Of a stretch of 64,000 nucleotides of DNA, positions 20,701 to 32,449 are shown in pieces. Every line of letters begins with the position of its first letter. Position 1 is the stretch's first letter. Source of the stretch: Annona cherimola (lineage: Eukaryota > Streptophyta > Magnoliopsida > Magnoliales > Annonaceae); assembly GCA_030490835.1 (NCBI GenBank), contig CM059971.1:124280564-124344563 (forward strand). Reading direction: 5' to 3'. The notes below the pieces were generated by a model. It was not told where the DNA came from. It saw nothing but the letters and a program-made list of their open reading frames with translations, and did not search any database. Both the position numbers and the translations under genes were made by a program.

Positions 20701-23700
20701 TCCGAGATAAATTACGTTAAATAGAAATACACTGAAAGGGAAAGTTTATTGAAAAAAATTAAAGAATTGAACATTAATAAGGTAGTTCAAATATTAAAAT
20801 TAATGATGTGCAAGATATTTAAGAGACTCATAAAATTTAGGGTGACTCCACCAGGGATGCGTTTAGCCTTAACCAAATGCCAGGCATTGCTGTCTGTTGA
20901 CAGCACCTGAGAAGTAAAAGAGAATCGAGGAACATCACCTTTGGTTACAGTGGATGATGAGTTTGAATATGAGGCTTTCCTCTTGATGATTTCAAGCAGT
21001 GATACCATGGGTTTAATCTCACATTTCGACTTTCTCAATAACTATCTTTTTACCTTGACTTATATTGTATGTTAACAAATTCGATCAAAGTTGTTTTCAC
21101 TGGGTAGTTAAGAAAGGTCTTAGCAGACAAAAGGAAAATACACAAGTAAAAGCACAACTATCCAAACAAAATAAAGAAAGGGCTGGCTGTTAAATGCCCT
21201 ATCTAATCCCTGCTTGTGTATTTCACAGGTATGAAAGAGAGGGTGAGCCCTCTGAGCTTGCTGCTGTGGACTTCTTTGTTAGTACTGTGGATCCATTGAA
21301 AGAGCCACCACTGATCACTGCAAATACCGTACTTTCAATCCTTGCAGTGGATTACCCAGTTGAGCAAGTCTCTTGCTATGTGTCTGATGATGGCTCTGCA
21401 ATGCTTACATTTGAAGCTCTTGCAGAGACTGCAGAATTTGCAAGAAAATGGGTCCCATTTTGCAAGAAATTTGAAATTGAGCCTCGGGCGCCTGAGTTTT
21501 ATTTCTCTCAGAAGATCGACTATCTGAAGGACAAAGTACAACCATCTTTTGTGAAGGAACGGAGAGCCATGAAAGTAAGTGTATGACTGGATACTGGATT
21601 AGAGTTGCAGTTCATGGAACTGCATGTTCAATTTTGAGAAATCCATATCTATTACTATCAACAGAAGCTAGGTTGGATTTTGAAAAATCCATGACAACTA
21701 TCAACAGCAGCTAGGTTGTGTAGAGTGAGCCTATAGTAGTGAGAAGAAGAAGAAGAAGAAGAAGAAGAAGAAGAAGAAGAAGAAGAAGAAAGCATCTTTA
21801 TGAGGTTATAATTTTAATTGTTTTCTGTCTCTGCAGCGAGATTATGAAGAATACAAAGTCAGAATAAATGCTTTGGTGGCAAAGGCTCAAAAAACTCCAG
21901 AGGAAGGTTGGATAATGCAAGATGGGACTCCTTGGCCAGGAAACAATCCTCGGGACCATCCTGGCATGATTCAGGTTTTCGCAGTTCTTTCATTTAACAT
22001 CATTATTTGCTTAGAAGTCAAATGTTCAAGATATGTTTTTGGGTTAAGATTGCATTAAAGATGGTTGAGATACAATTACTGGTCATAACTAGGGGAAATA
22101 CATTTGAGATAATTGCCCTTTTTCAGTCAATGTGTATCCAATTATGGATTCCTGCTTCCTTTGCGGGTTTCCAAGTTTTTGTTATATATATATTTGCTCA
22201 ACTGTCAGTTATTAATGTTTCGCAGGTCTTTCTTGGACATAGTGGCGCTCATGATATAGATGGAAATGAACTTCCACGATTGGTTTATGTCTCCAGAGAA
22301 AAGAGGCCTGGGTACCAACACCACAAAAAAGCTGGTGCCATGAATGCTCTGGTATATGTCTGCAGTTTCTTAATAAATGGGCATATCACATATGAAAAAG
22401 GGCCTATCTGGTGAATGAGCAGATCTTATATGAGCTAATAAATAAATTAACATATATGTGTTTCTCTCCATGCAGGTTAGAGTTTCTGCTGTCCTCACGA
22501 ATGCCCCATTTATTCTCAACCTTGACTGTGACCACTACGTCAATAATAGCAAGGCAGTTCGTGAAGCAATGTGTTTCCTGATGGATCCACAGGTGGGCAG
22601 AGATGTCTGCTATGTCCAATTCCCACAGAGATTTGACGGAATTGACCGTAGTGATCGTTATGCAAACAGAAATATAGTCTTCTTTGATGTAAGCACAAAA
22701 ACCGTCATTCCAAATTCCCCATTTTTTTCACGAGACACAATTATTAGTGTCTGAATAATCTTTATGACTGTCAGGTTAACATGAAAGGCCTTGATGGTAT
22801 TCAAGGACCTGTTTATGTGGGAACTGGTTGTGTCTTCAACAGGCAAGCACACTATGGTTATGGACCTTCATCTCTACCAAGCCTGCCTAAGTCTTCTTCC
22901 TCTTGTTCTTGGTGCGGGTCTTGCTGCTGTTGTTTCCGTTCTAAGAAAGTTTCTAAAGATCAATCAGAGATCTACCGAGATTCAAAACGGGAGGAACTTG
23001 ATGCTGCTATATTCAACCTTAGAGAAATTGATAGTATGTGTCCTTTGCTTGATCCTTTTGTTCCAAAGTAGCTTGTCAATAAAATATGTAATGAAAATGG
23101 AAATCTCATGCAGGCTATGATGAATATGAGAGGTCATTGCTAATTTCCCAGACAAGCTTTGAGAAGACATTTGGAATGTCTTCAGTATTCATTGAATCAA
23201 CACTGATGGAAAATGGGGGAGTACCTGATTCCGTAAATCCGTCAACATTGATAAAAGAAGCAATCCATGTCATTGGCTGTGGCTATGAGGAGAAGACTGA
23301 ATGGGGCAAAGAGGTTAGTATTTTGTTTCTAAATGAAACAAATAAATTGTGTTTTATATTTTGAAGCTTAGAAAAAAACTAAGGGTATGACTTGGGTTGG
23401 ATAGGTTCGGTTCATGTTCAACGATGCCATTTCCTTATTTTTTAAAAAACTCCTATCCTACCTGATTTCCATTTTCATACCAAGTTAGTTTAAGACCTAA
23501 GCTTCCCCATTTTTCTAAGATCAGGTTGGTTTTGGTTTCGATTCTAAATCTGTTCTCTAAAATGATCTTCATGTTATTTTCGAATATTATAATTCCAGTA
23601 TAAGTCTTATTTAGAAATTCATAATCAATATAATGGTAGTATTATATATAATATAAAATTATTATATATTTTTTAGTAATTTGGTTAGTTGAACTTACCC

Positions 23701-25910
23701 TACCCTAGTTGTATTGAGTTCTTCTTCTTCTTTTGAAACCTACCCTACCCATTTTGGGTACCCTTTGAGTCAACACACAAGTACCTAACTCGAGTTGCAC
23801 GAGTTGCACCCCTAGAGAAAACATAAGAAATCAATGGAGCCTTGGAATTTTTCATTCGGGTGATTTTCAATTCCAAATTTATGTAAAAACCACCATTCAC
23901 CTGGGGCACATGGTCCATCCAGCAAGTGACCTCATAATGTGGTTGCTCTTCCCATGGTTAGGTCAATCCTGCAATCCACTTATGAATTGATCTACGAAAT
24001 GATTATTTATTTAAACTTCCATATCTTTTTAAACCTTCATCATGCTGTTTATTTCTTGTTGTTCTTCCAGTTTTCTTTTTAGAGTATTTAAATTTTTAAT
24101 GGGTTTTTCTCTTGTGAAACTTGGTGCAACTTGCACCACCCTTGTGTTTCCCATTTTTTTGAAGGTTTTTCGATACAACTCATGCATTGCTTTTAAAACT
24201 ATTTGTTTATCCTAAACATAAAAAATCAACTTAACTGAAAATTTTTATATCTATAATATTAAAAAAAAAATGATAAAGAACCTCACGCATTTACAATTAT
24301 TGTGAATTATATACAAATGTAATTAAAATGATCTTTTGATATGTTCAAATATCCATATGGGAGAATGCAACAGATAACTTGGATCTTAAGTAAAAAAAAA
24401 AAAAAAGGAAAAAAAAGAAAGGGGGTAAAAATTGTCCCCGGTTTTATAGGATCAAAGCTCATATTTAATTACCTCTAACTACCCTTAGTACCTAGCATTT
24501 TCCTTGCCATTATCAGTATTTCCCCCCCTTATAGGGCATATCTATTTTGTCTTTACTGGCTTTTATGGGAGCAAATTGACATCATCATCATCATCATAAG
24601 CTAATTCCCACTTATGTGGGGTCGGCTGCATGGATTCTGTTACGCCATTCTTGGCGATTTAAGACTAAATGTATCATATTCTATTATTGTATCATATTGA
24701 CATCCTAATTAATAAATGTATCATATTCTATCTTGTCCACTCACGTTACTGTAATGTTTTTGCTGTTGTTCCTTAGATTGGTTGGATATATGGATCCGTT
24801 ACAGAGGATATTTTAACTGGTTTTAAGATGCACTGCCGAGGGTGGAGATCAATTTACTGCATGCCCACCAGGCCAGCCTTCAAAGGATCTGCACCCATTA
24901 ATCTTTCTGATCGGCTGCACCAAGTTCTCCGGTGGGCTCTTGGATCTGTGGAGATCTTCCTCAGCAGACACTGCCCTCTGTGGTATGGTTATGGGGGTGG
25001 GCGCCTCAAATGGCTGCAGAGGCTTGCATATATCAATACGATAGTTTACCCATTCACGTCACTCCCTCTCGTTGCCTACTGCTCAATTCCTGCCATATGC
25101 CTTCTCACTGGAAAATTTATCATACCAACGGTAATCCCTTCTCTCTCTGTCTATCTATTCCACTGTGAGGAATTCTATTGCACAACTGTCTATTCCACTG
25201 TGAGGAATTCTAGCAAAACATCCCAAGTTCCTTTTTTTGACGTCACAAAATTCCTTTTTGATAATTGATTTTGCTAGAATCCTATGTCCCTAACAGCTGG
25301 TTCCTTTTTCTTCCCATTTCAGCTTTCAAACATTGCCAGCATCTGGTTTCTTTCCCTGTTCATGTCCATTATTGTGACCAGCATACTTGAGCTGCGTTGG
25401 AGTGGTGTAGGCATTGAAGATTGGTGGCGCAATGAACAATTCTGGGTGATTGGAGGTGTTTCTGCCCATCTCTTTGCCGTCTTCCAAGGATTCTTGAAGA
25501 TGCTTGCTGGCATTGACACCAACTTCACAGTTACAGCAAAAGCAGCTGATGATGCAGAGTTTGGTGAGCTCTACATAATCAAATGGACCACGGTCCTGAT
25601 CCCACCTACAACTCTTCTGGTAGTCAACATTGTTGGTGTTGTTGCTGGATTCTCTGATGCACTCAATGGCGGATATGAAGCCTGGGGGCCTCTGTTTGGT
25701 AAGGTTTTCTTTTCCCTCTGGGTGATTCTCCATCTGTACCCCTTCCTCAAGGGTCTCATGGGGAGGCAGAATCGGACTCCAACCATTGTTGTGCTCTGGT
25801 CAGTGCTGTTGGCATCTGTTTTCTCACTCATTTGGGTCAAGATCGATCCATTCATGAACAGCATCAATGGCACAGATGTTGATACGAGTTGCATTTCGAT
25901 CGATTGCTGA
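17800..25910 (+). CDS. Cellulose synthase A catalytic subunit 8 (secondary wall)
   Basis: Thirteen exons: 17800-17986, 18333-18397, 19508-19556, 19702-19843, 20230-20496, 21229-21574, 21837-21974, 22226-22351, 22476-22688, 22775-23033, 23114-23313, 24777-25130 and 25323-25910. They join in phase to 2934 nt, 977 aa, normal for CESA8. The N-terminal RING-like zinc finger has C9/C12, C28/C31, C36/C39 and C51/C54. The family-2 glycosyltransferase signature is complete: SDDG (D290-D291), DCD (457-459), TED (673-675) and QVLRW (713-717). Two membrane segments precede the cytosolic catalytic domain and about six follow it. The class-specific region carries a Cys cluster ([11 protein letters not shown]). 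The MMES start and short N-terminus point to the CESA8 clade rather than CESA4 or CESA7. It polymerises UDP-glucose into beta-1,4-glucan in plasma-membrane rosettes with CESA4 and CESA7 during secondary wall deposition. No broken motif is seen; the gene looks functional. Confidence 0.95.
18561..18752 (+). repeat. Direct repeats flanking an A-tailed segment in CESA8 intron 2
   Basis: AAAGACAGATAAAGAGATAA with GGCATGC downstream (18561-18609) recurs as AAAGACAGTTAAAGAGATAA with GGCATGC (18706-18752). Between them lies about 95 bp that ends in a run of about ten A residues. The layout resembles a retroposed sequence, but the repeats (over 40 bp) are longer than usual target duplications, so a local segmental duplication is also possible. 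Confidence 0.55.
21742..21790 (+). repeat. (GAA)n microsatellite in CESA8 intron 6
   Basis: About 16 uninterrupted AAG/GAA units end roughly 45 nt before the intron 6 acceptor at 21835-21836. Such long pure runs are usually length-variable. Purine-rich GAA repeats can act as splicing enhancers in general; any effect here is untested. Confidence 0.9.
23380..23814. mobile_element. Short hAT-like TIR element in CESA8 intron 11
   Basis: A 435-bp element beginning TAAGGGTATGACTTGGGTTGG and ending GAGTTGCACCCCTA. Subterminal sequence follows the same order of motifs as the left end of the 2.1-kb element at 14521-16653 (a CCTATCCTACC-type stretch, then a GGTTGGTTTTGGTTTCG-type stretch, then a TCTGTTC-type stretch). 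Imperfect 8-bp flanks (AAAAAAAC and GAGAAAAC) are compatible with a hAT duplication. Confidence 0.6.
24584..24695 (-). mobile_element. SINE 3' fragment, possibly Au-SINE-like, in CESA8 intron 11
   Basis: Read on the minus strand, AGCCGACCCCACATAAGTGGG is followed by a short ATG/ATGATG tail. This resembles the 3' region of widespread plant SINEs such as Au. The direct repeat ATTGACATC occurs at both sides (about 24575-24583 and 24696-24704). Only the 3' part is present; the pol III head is not seen. Confidence 0.4.
25154..25212 (+). repeat. Imperfect tandem duplication in CESA8 intron 12
   Basis: TCTATTCCACTGTGAGGAAT occurs at 25154 and again at 25189 (period 35), just after the exon 12 donor. 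A small local duplication with no visible effect on the splice sites. Confidence 0.8.
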
Positions 25911-27782
25911 GCTAGAGTCATCTAGATTAGTATGTGTGAAGCTTGAAGCATATAGATGATTTGCATTTCATCAGATCTTGTAATCTACGCTAGTACTGTA
26001 ATGGCAATTTGAAGACCGCTGTTACTGTCGCGGGGTGTGTGTAAAGAGATAGCTGGATTTCAATACCTGTTTGGTTTCAGTTAAATCGCATTCTCCAAGT
26101 CTGCAATTCGACATGTACCTGGAAATCTGGAATGAATTATAGTGTCCTAGTGGAGCTGCATTGCCGAAGTCGGTCTGAGAACTCACCAATCGCTACTAGA
26201 GTTTATGGCTTCTTATTGTCTATCTAAGAAACATTTTTTTCCGGAGGAAAGTTGCGAGCATGTATGCAATCATCTGACAAACAAGCAAGGCCTTTTTTCC
26301 TTCTTATTAATGTTCGATTATTAATCTGTTGTTCGACGTGTCATTTACCATTTTACGTTATCTTTATAATCACTTATAATACTTTCTTTAAAGTAGGTCG
26401 ATTTAAAACAGGTCAGTGGGGGGCAATAGTGCGATATGCTTATAGCATCTGGATTCATATTCAAGTGATTTGTCATCGAATATTCTTTCTTTTCACAACA
26501 GGTTACACCATACAGGTATAAATATTTTGCACTTAGTATTCGTGATCCATCCATCGCATTCCACCCTAAGCATTCAACGCTTTCTATACCCAAACTCCTT
26601 TCTTGCAGTGCATGTAACATTTTTACGTAAGGTGTTTGATAAAAAAGTTTGTAGTGAAAGAGTTTTTGAAATGTGAAAAAATAATGCGATATAATAAAAG
26701 AAAAAATGAAGAGCAAAGAGAATAAAATTGAAATAGATAAGTTAAATGTATAAGTAATTGTATAAAAATGGTTAAAAAATACAGTAGTTGTACAAAAAAG
26801 AAGTGAAAAAATAATTAAAAAATGTAGTTGTAAAAAATAAAAAAATTTAATTTGGAAAGTTTTAGGTGTTAACAAACACCTTGTAAAGAAATTCGAGTAA
26901 TTTACCAGCATTTTTTTGAAGTTTTGTAATTTTTATTCGGTATTTTTTTTTTTTATCAAAATTTCCTTTTTTTTTTCCCTACATTATCCCCGTTTTTATT
27001 CCTTTCGCAGCGCTTTATGTTTTTTTGTTTCTGCTGCTGCTGCTGCTGCTGGTGTTGTTATGAGCTGTCAGCCAGATCGAAACATAATCAGAGTCGAACG
27101 TCCAGATGTTAGAAAAATCTTGCCAAGCTCGTCTATCGAAATCGGGCGGTTCCACTGAACGGCCCTGATTCTCCTCATCAGCACGCGTAGCCAGATAGAA
27201 TCCGAACCTTTACAGAGCAGATTCCAAGCATCGACGGTACAAGATCGCTGAAACAATAGAAATTCCAGATCTTGTCCTCTCCCCCCTCTTTCATTATATA
27301 CAAGACCACGCACGGCGGATAACTGTACCACACCAATTTTCCTGCCACCGTACCACTCCAGTAAGGAATCAGAACCATCCAAATGATAACAGATGACCAG
27401 AATAATTAAAATTTTGCAAAATTAATCTACTTTTCTGGCGTGAAACTCGATTCTCGAATGTATTTGATTCAGGTAAACGTGTAGATGCGAAAAGATGACC
27501 GCATTTTATGATGGATAAGCCCATCATTTTAATGGCGATGATAACCTGTCGACATGGCATGCTTGGACTGGGTTTGGAAACTGGCCAGCAAGCTGGCTTC
27601 CTGTCTTGTAACAGATCAGTTCTCAGCCTTAAAGCACACTCCAACCTCCCGTGTTGTTTAATCTTTACACTCTCAGTAGCCACAGTAGCAGGCAGGTCTC
27701 AATAGTCTTCTGCGCCGCTCTCTCAGTCTCTCAACGTAACCAGCGGCGCAGCAGAGAAGAAGAACAGACCAAGTTCCTTACG
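25911..27782. other. Intergenic region between CESA8 and the LRR gene
   Basis: Positions 25911 to about 26230 are probably the CESA8 3' UTR. A degenerate Tourist-like MITE lies at 26629-26884. A CTG/GCT triplet run lies at about 27031-27051. From about 27100 to 27782 the sequence is of mixed composition and presumably holds promoter and 5' leader of the LRR gene; a TATA-like CATTATATACAAG lies near 27293. The open frame upstream of 27783 is leader read-through. Confidence 0.55.
26629..26884 (+). repeat. Degenerate Tourist-like MITE
   Basis: The ends AGGTGTTTGATAAAA and TTAACAAACACCTT and interior motifs (AATGAAGAGCAAAGAGAATAAAATTGAAATAG region) match the intact family members, with many substitutions. 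No clean target duplication. Confidence 0.6.
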
Positions 27783-29153
27783 ATGGAGGAAGAACCTCCA
27801 AAACAGATCCTCTTCCTCGTCCTACTCCTCTTATCCTACGCTACCCTTCCCATCTCCTCTCTCACCCCATCACAACCCCTCACGCCCACCCCATCTCCTT
27901 CTCCTACAAAACCCTTTGTTTCTCACCCAAAACCCATCTCCACCCCGCCCCTCTCACCAACCCCATCTCCTTCGCCCACGAGACCCTCTGTGTCTCCCCA
28001 TGCCCATTCCACCCTCGATCCCAAGCAGCTCACTGCCCTGCAATCCCTTAACATCCCCACCGCCCGCGACCCCTGCCTCCAGCCCTCCCCCAACAACGCC
28101 ACCCGCTGCGACTCCTCCTCCCCCTTCCGCCACCTAATCTCCCTCCGGCTCTCCAACTGCTCTGACGACGTCGAGATGTCCTCCACCGCCCTCAAATCCC
28201 TCAACACCCTCCAAGACCTCTCCTTTTTCGACTGCCCCATCAATCCAATTCGCCTCCCCTCCGATCTTGCCGACAATCTCCGCACTTTCACCTGCATTGC
28301 CAGCCTGCGCCACCTCACCGGTGTCTGGCTCAGCCGACTTCGCAATGTCACGGATCTCGCCGTCTCCAATGTCCCCGTCAACGCCAGCGGCCCCACCATC
28401 ATCTTCTCCAGCTTGAGGAAGCTGAGGACCGTGACCGTCGCCCGCACCAACCTCACCGGCTACCTCCCCAAGAGATGGCACCCCAACATTAGCTACATCG
28501 ATCTCTCTGGCAATAGCCTCAAAGGCCACCTCCCTATCTCGCTGACGCGGCTGGAAGATCTGCAAGTCCTGAACTTGAGCTCCAACCAGCTCGCGGGGCC
28601 GATCCCGGAGATGTTTGGAGACCTGATTTCGCTCAAGACCTTGTCTTTGTCTTCGAATTCGATGGCGGGGCCGATACCCGATTCATTGGCGTCGATGCCG
28701 GCTTTAGAGCACCTCGATCTGAGCTCCAATCAGTTCAACGGTACAGTCCCGGACTTCCTTTCTGAGATGAAGCGGCTCAAGTACCTGAATCTGGAGAACA
28801 ACAACTTCCAGGGAGTCATTCCTTTCAATGGGAGCTTTATAAACAAGCTGGAAGTTTTCAAGGTGGGCCAGAATAGCAATCTATGCTACAATCACACCAT
28901 TCTTAGTTCAAAGCTCAAGCTCGGGATAGCTCCATGTGATCGAGATGGGCTGCCAGTGTCGCCCCCGCCCGACCGCCACTCATCAGCTGATTCCTCAGCT
29001 GACGACAGTGATAGCGGCGACACCGCAGATGAGAAGCCGAAGAAGGATCACCACCACGGCCCAAACAAGGTTGTTCTTGCAGTTGCAATTGGCCTTTCAT
29101 CCATTCTCTTTCTCATCATCTTCCTAGTTCTTCTGTCCAAGTGGTGCTCGTGA
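27783..29153 (+). CDS. Kinase-less LRR receptor-like protein
   Basis: A single-exon gene, 456 aa. A hydrophobic leader (about residues 8-26) is followed by a Pro/Ser/Thr-rich stretch (about 27-75), an N-terminal cap region ([15 protein letters not shown], with Cys pairs), leucine-rich repeats of the plant extracellular LxxLxLSxNxLxGxIP type (about 235-360), an acidic Ser/Asp spacer (about 405-425), and one transmembrane helix at the C-terminus ([22 protein letters not shown]) with a tail of only a few residues (SKWCS). There is no kinase domain, so it belongs to the receptor-like proteins. The single exon, proline-rich start and overall layout resemble Arabidopsis RLP51 (SNC2) and RLP55, involved or implicated in immune signalling; this closer assignment is from memory. 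Such proteins would need a partner kinase. The first half is strongly C-rich on the coding strand. The start at 27783 is chosen because a signal peptide follows directly. Confidence 0.88.
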   Translation: MEEEPPKQILFLVLLLLSYATLPISSLTPSQPLTPTPSPSPTKPFVSHPKPISTPPLSPTPSPSPTRPSVSPHAHSTLDPKQLTALQSLNIPTARDPCLQPSPNNATRCDSSSPFRHLISLRLSNCSDDVEMSSTALKSLNTLQDLSFFDCPINPIRLPSDLADNLRTFTCIASLRHLTGVWLSRLRNVTDLAVSNVPVNASGPTIIFSSLRKLRTVTVARTNLTGYLPKRWHPNISYIDLSGNSLKGHLPISLTRLEDLQVLNLSSNQLAGPIPEMFGDLISLKTLSLSSNSMAGPIPDSLASMPALEHLDLSSNQFNGTVPDFLSEMKRLKYLNLENNNFQGVIPFNGSFINKLEVFKVGQNSNLCYNHTILSSKLKLGIAPCDRDGLPVSPPPDRHSSADSSADDSDSGDTADEKPKKDHHHGPNKVVLAVAIGLSSILFLIIFLVLLSKWCS

Positions 29154-30544
29154 TGAGGAAATCTGGTTGCTTTTATCAAGAACTTGGCGGAAATTGGAGG
29201 TTATACGGGCTGGAAATTCGGAGGATTGGATCGTTGATGGAAGGATGCAAATTTACGAGATGGCATAAGCAGAGCTGATCTGGTTTTTTATTGGTATTAT
29301 TATTATTTTTAAATTCACCTTGGTTTTGGATTCTATTTTTGGTAATACAATTAACGTTTGTGATTAAATATTGGATTAGGGGTTGTAAGAAGAAAAGAAT
29401 ATTGATGATCATCTGCTAATTCCATCCGGGAAAGGGTAGGCTTTTTCTGCAAGTTTCTCCTTCTCCCTTTCCTCCTCGTTGCCGCAGGTCATTGGAATTG
29501 ATGGTCCGCGTGAGATTCCACACGTTTCGTATTGATAAATGAGAATATTTTCTTTCCCCTGTTTTCCTACTGTTTTTCAATGTACAGCTGGCTTGGCTTC
29601 TTCTTTGCAAATATCTGATTGATGCATATAAGATCTGAGCCACTCATCAAGGAAATAGACGCGATTATGCTGTCGTATGGCCAGATCGGCGGCTGATTTC
29701 CAACGAGAGCTTTAAAAAATGGTCTGGCTCCATGCGCCACTTGACATGCAAGCCGGCGTCCAGAAATGCTAACCGGTGGAGAATCTGGAAAACGTCGACT
29801 GAACAGGAAACACGACGGACCCAGCCCCAACCGTGTGAACAAGGCATCTTTTCGAGATCCAAGGCGTCCGTCCAAGTGAGCTGGCCAGCAAGACTACCGT
29901 CTTTGATCTGATGCACGTGTGCTCTTTTACCAACCCTGGAAATGGACAGCTGGAAAAGCGAACAAACTCTCATCTCGTAGGAAGGAGGAAAACGAGCGCC
30001 ACTCTGTCGAGGTTGATCAGCGGTTGCCCGCGTCTGATACAATCATAACCGTTGGATGAGCTGTCAGAATACCGCCCGTCATGTGCGTTTCGTGATTACA
30101 ACCAATCATACATTTATCCAATGAAATATTACGCGCGCATCTGAATGCTTGCGTAACAATGCGTTCTGCGTCTCAAATATTTATTCTAGAAAATTCGGAG
30201 ATATTCTTACAAATTTAAAAAGATAGTCTGTTTTCATCTGGAATCTAATATTCAACTTCGCTAAAGAAACTCACAGACAGCTCCCAGATAAGTCGAGGGA
30301 CAAAATGCTCTTAATACCATGCGAACTCTTATCTATTACTTTAGGGACAATGGTGCTACCAATCGGTAAAAGACGAGTTGTTCTAGCTTATATACATTGT
30401 AAAGTATGAAGCATAAATATAGGATTTTGTTCTTCTACATTCTGATACACTTTGCTTTGGTGCATACTGGTGTAAATATTTATTATTTTGTATTTTTTTT
30501 TGAAATTTTTTTACAAAACTGTTAATCTAGGTGTATTTAACATA

Positions 30545-30942
30545 ACTGACTGATCATTTACGACCGGTCGGAAGGTCAAAAAATACATTTTTTTAATTTT
30601 TTTTGAAAAATAATTTTATAAACATGTTAATCTAGTTATATTTAATCTATAAACCAAATTTTAACATTTTTGGATATGTATATATATTTATTTTGAATTT
30701 TTAAATACAGGGGTATTTAAGTCATTTTAAATATTCTTAAAATGACTTAAATACCCCTGTATTTAAAAATCCAAAATAAATATATATACATATTCAAAAA
30801 TGGTAAAATTTGGTTTATAGATTAAATATAACTAGATTAACATGTTTATAAAATTATTTTTCAAAAAAAATTTAAAAAAAATATATTTTTTGACCGGTCG
30901 GAAATCACCGGATTTCCGACCGGTCGTAGAAAATCAGGTCTC
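30545..30942. mobile_element. Mutator-like foldback MITE with 9-bp target duplication
   Basis: A 398-bp near-perfect palindrome centred at about 30733. A perfect 9-bp direct repeat TTTAACATA flanks it (30536-30544 and 30943-30951). Both ends hold CGACCGGTCGGAA followed by GGTCAAAAAATA; the right end has about 18 extra bases between these two blocks, and its tip reads (on the minus strand) GAGACCTGATTTTCTACGAC. A 9-bp duplication with long terminal inverted repeats fits Mutator-like elements. No transposase, so non-autonomous. The transcript would fold into a very long hairpin. Confidence 0.85.
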
Positions 30943-31039
30943 TTTAACATATGTATAAAATATATCATTTTTGGAGATTTTTATCTATTTTTATATTTTA
31001 AAAGTTAGTGCCATTTTTAGTAAATAAATATTGTAAAAA

Positions 31040-31139
31040 CAAGTTTATCTAATGATTTTTTCACACAAATGCCATTAATTTGTCTAAATAAGTTTATCTA
31101 ATGATTTTTTCACACAAATGTCATTGATTTTTTTAAAAT
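31040..31139 (+). repeat. 50-bp tandem duplication
   Basis: AAGTTTATCTAATGATTTTT with TCACACAAATG occurs at about 31040 and again at 31090. Lies inside the right part of a foldback element. Confidence 0.8.
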
Positions 31140-31299
31140 TCAAAAAAATATCTAAAAATATCCAAAAATTGTAAAAATTAATACGCTTGCTAAATACATT
31201 TAGATTAATAGCTGTGTGAAAATTTTCAAAAAATTATTAAAAAATAAGTATTTACACTTGAGTCCACTGAAACTAAGTGCACCCGGCTGTATAGGATCA

Positions 31300-31690
31300 A
31301 AATTCATGATTATATAAAATATTGTATATACATTTAAGTTATAATATTCATTTTTTATTTTATTTTATGATTTTCCTTATAAACTTGTTTCGCTAAATGT
31401 ATTTAATCTATATACCAATTTTTATCATTTCACAATAATTTTATTTTTTATTTTTAAAAATCAAGTTTTCTAATGGGTGAAAAATGACCTATATGCTCAT
31501 AAAATTGATATTTTTAAAAATAAAAAATAAATACATAAAAATATTATAAAATAGAAAAATTTGGCATATAGATTAAATACACTTAGCAAAATAAGTTTAT
31601 ATAGAAAAAAAAAATCAAAAAACGAATATTGTAACTTAAGCATTTATATAATATATTGTCTAAATCATGCCTCTTAACGTATAAACATTA
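31300..31690. repeat. Foldback family B member with AAGTTATAATATTC termini
   Basis: The left arm (TACATTTAAGTTATAATATTC, then AAACTTGTTTCGCTAAATG, then TTTAATCTATATACC) is repeated inverted at the right (GCATATAGATTAAATACAC, AAATAAGTTTATATAG, GAATATTGTAACTTAAGC). It shares the core arm with the other foldbacks but has its own ends. Confidence 0.6.
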
Positions 31691-32449
31691 CCAGGCTGAT
31701 ATTTTTAGAAAGGCAATATTTTAATGTACACATACATGTTAGCGTCTAAATATATTGATGTTTTGAGGCTTTTTATTTTTAAATTTTCTTTTCATTTTAA
31801 TGTGGTCACATATATATTTAATTAATCTACTAAAATTTATCATTGTTACTTCTTATCTTTTAGATTTCGAATATAAACAATTTTCATCCCACCATGATAT
31901 GTGATGGGTAAATTTATAATATTGAAAGTACAAGGGTAATATGAGGATATACTCATGTACAATAATTGCAAAGCATGCATTCTCCGTTTACAGGAAATGA
32001 TAAGGGCGAATTTATCATTTTTAAAAATAGGACTATGTCGTCTTACGGAATTGAAAGGGGTTATCATATTTAAAATTAGTATGAAATATATGGTGATTTA
32101 TGTCATTTACAAAAATATACGGTCAAATTTGTAAATAAAGTAACTTTTTTTTTCTTACCAATACAAAAAACTATATTTTTCATAAGTTCAAAAACCATTA
32201 AGTTTTCACTTTTTTTCCAAAATGGTGATAAAAGCTACTGATTTTTAAAATAATAAATATATGCAAAAAATAAAAATTGTTAAATTATTAGTATATATAA
32301 AGACTACACGGGTGCCCACATAAAATGAAAAAAAGTAAAAATATTTAAAAAAATGTACCAAAACATCTCCATATATAGAGACGCGGCACATACTCGATTA
32401 CGCATTGAATCGTTGCCCTCGGAATATTATAAATTCGAGGAGTAATCTG

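Larger units (their letters stand above)
30450..31290. repeat. Foldback family B copy split by a nested element
   Basis: The left part (30450-30544) and the right part (30943-31290) together give the usual family-B layout. The left arm reads GTTAATCTAGGTGTATTTAACATA and the right arm reads TAAATACATTTAGATTAATAG. The ends carry GGTGCATACTGGTGTAAATA and its near complement TATTTACACTTGAGTCCAC, then AAGTGCACCCGG. A 398-bp element interrupts the left arm. The right part also has a 50-bp tandem duplication (31040-31139). Confidence 0.65.

Noticed and set aside
21741..21790. CRISPR-like periodicity
   Set aside because: It is a pure trinucleotide microsatellite in a plant intron, with no spacers.
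28134..28565. Minus-strand frames of up to 177 codons across the LRR gene
   Set aside because: Shadow frames caused by the C-rich coding strand; the plus strand encodes clear LRRs.
29567..30042. Overlapping minus-strand frames of 102 and 125 codons
   Set aside because: No domain, no transit or membrane signal, and no splice model that improves them.
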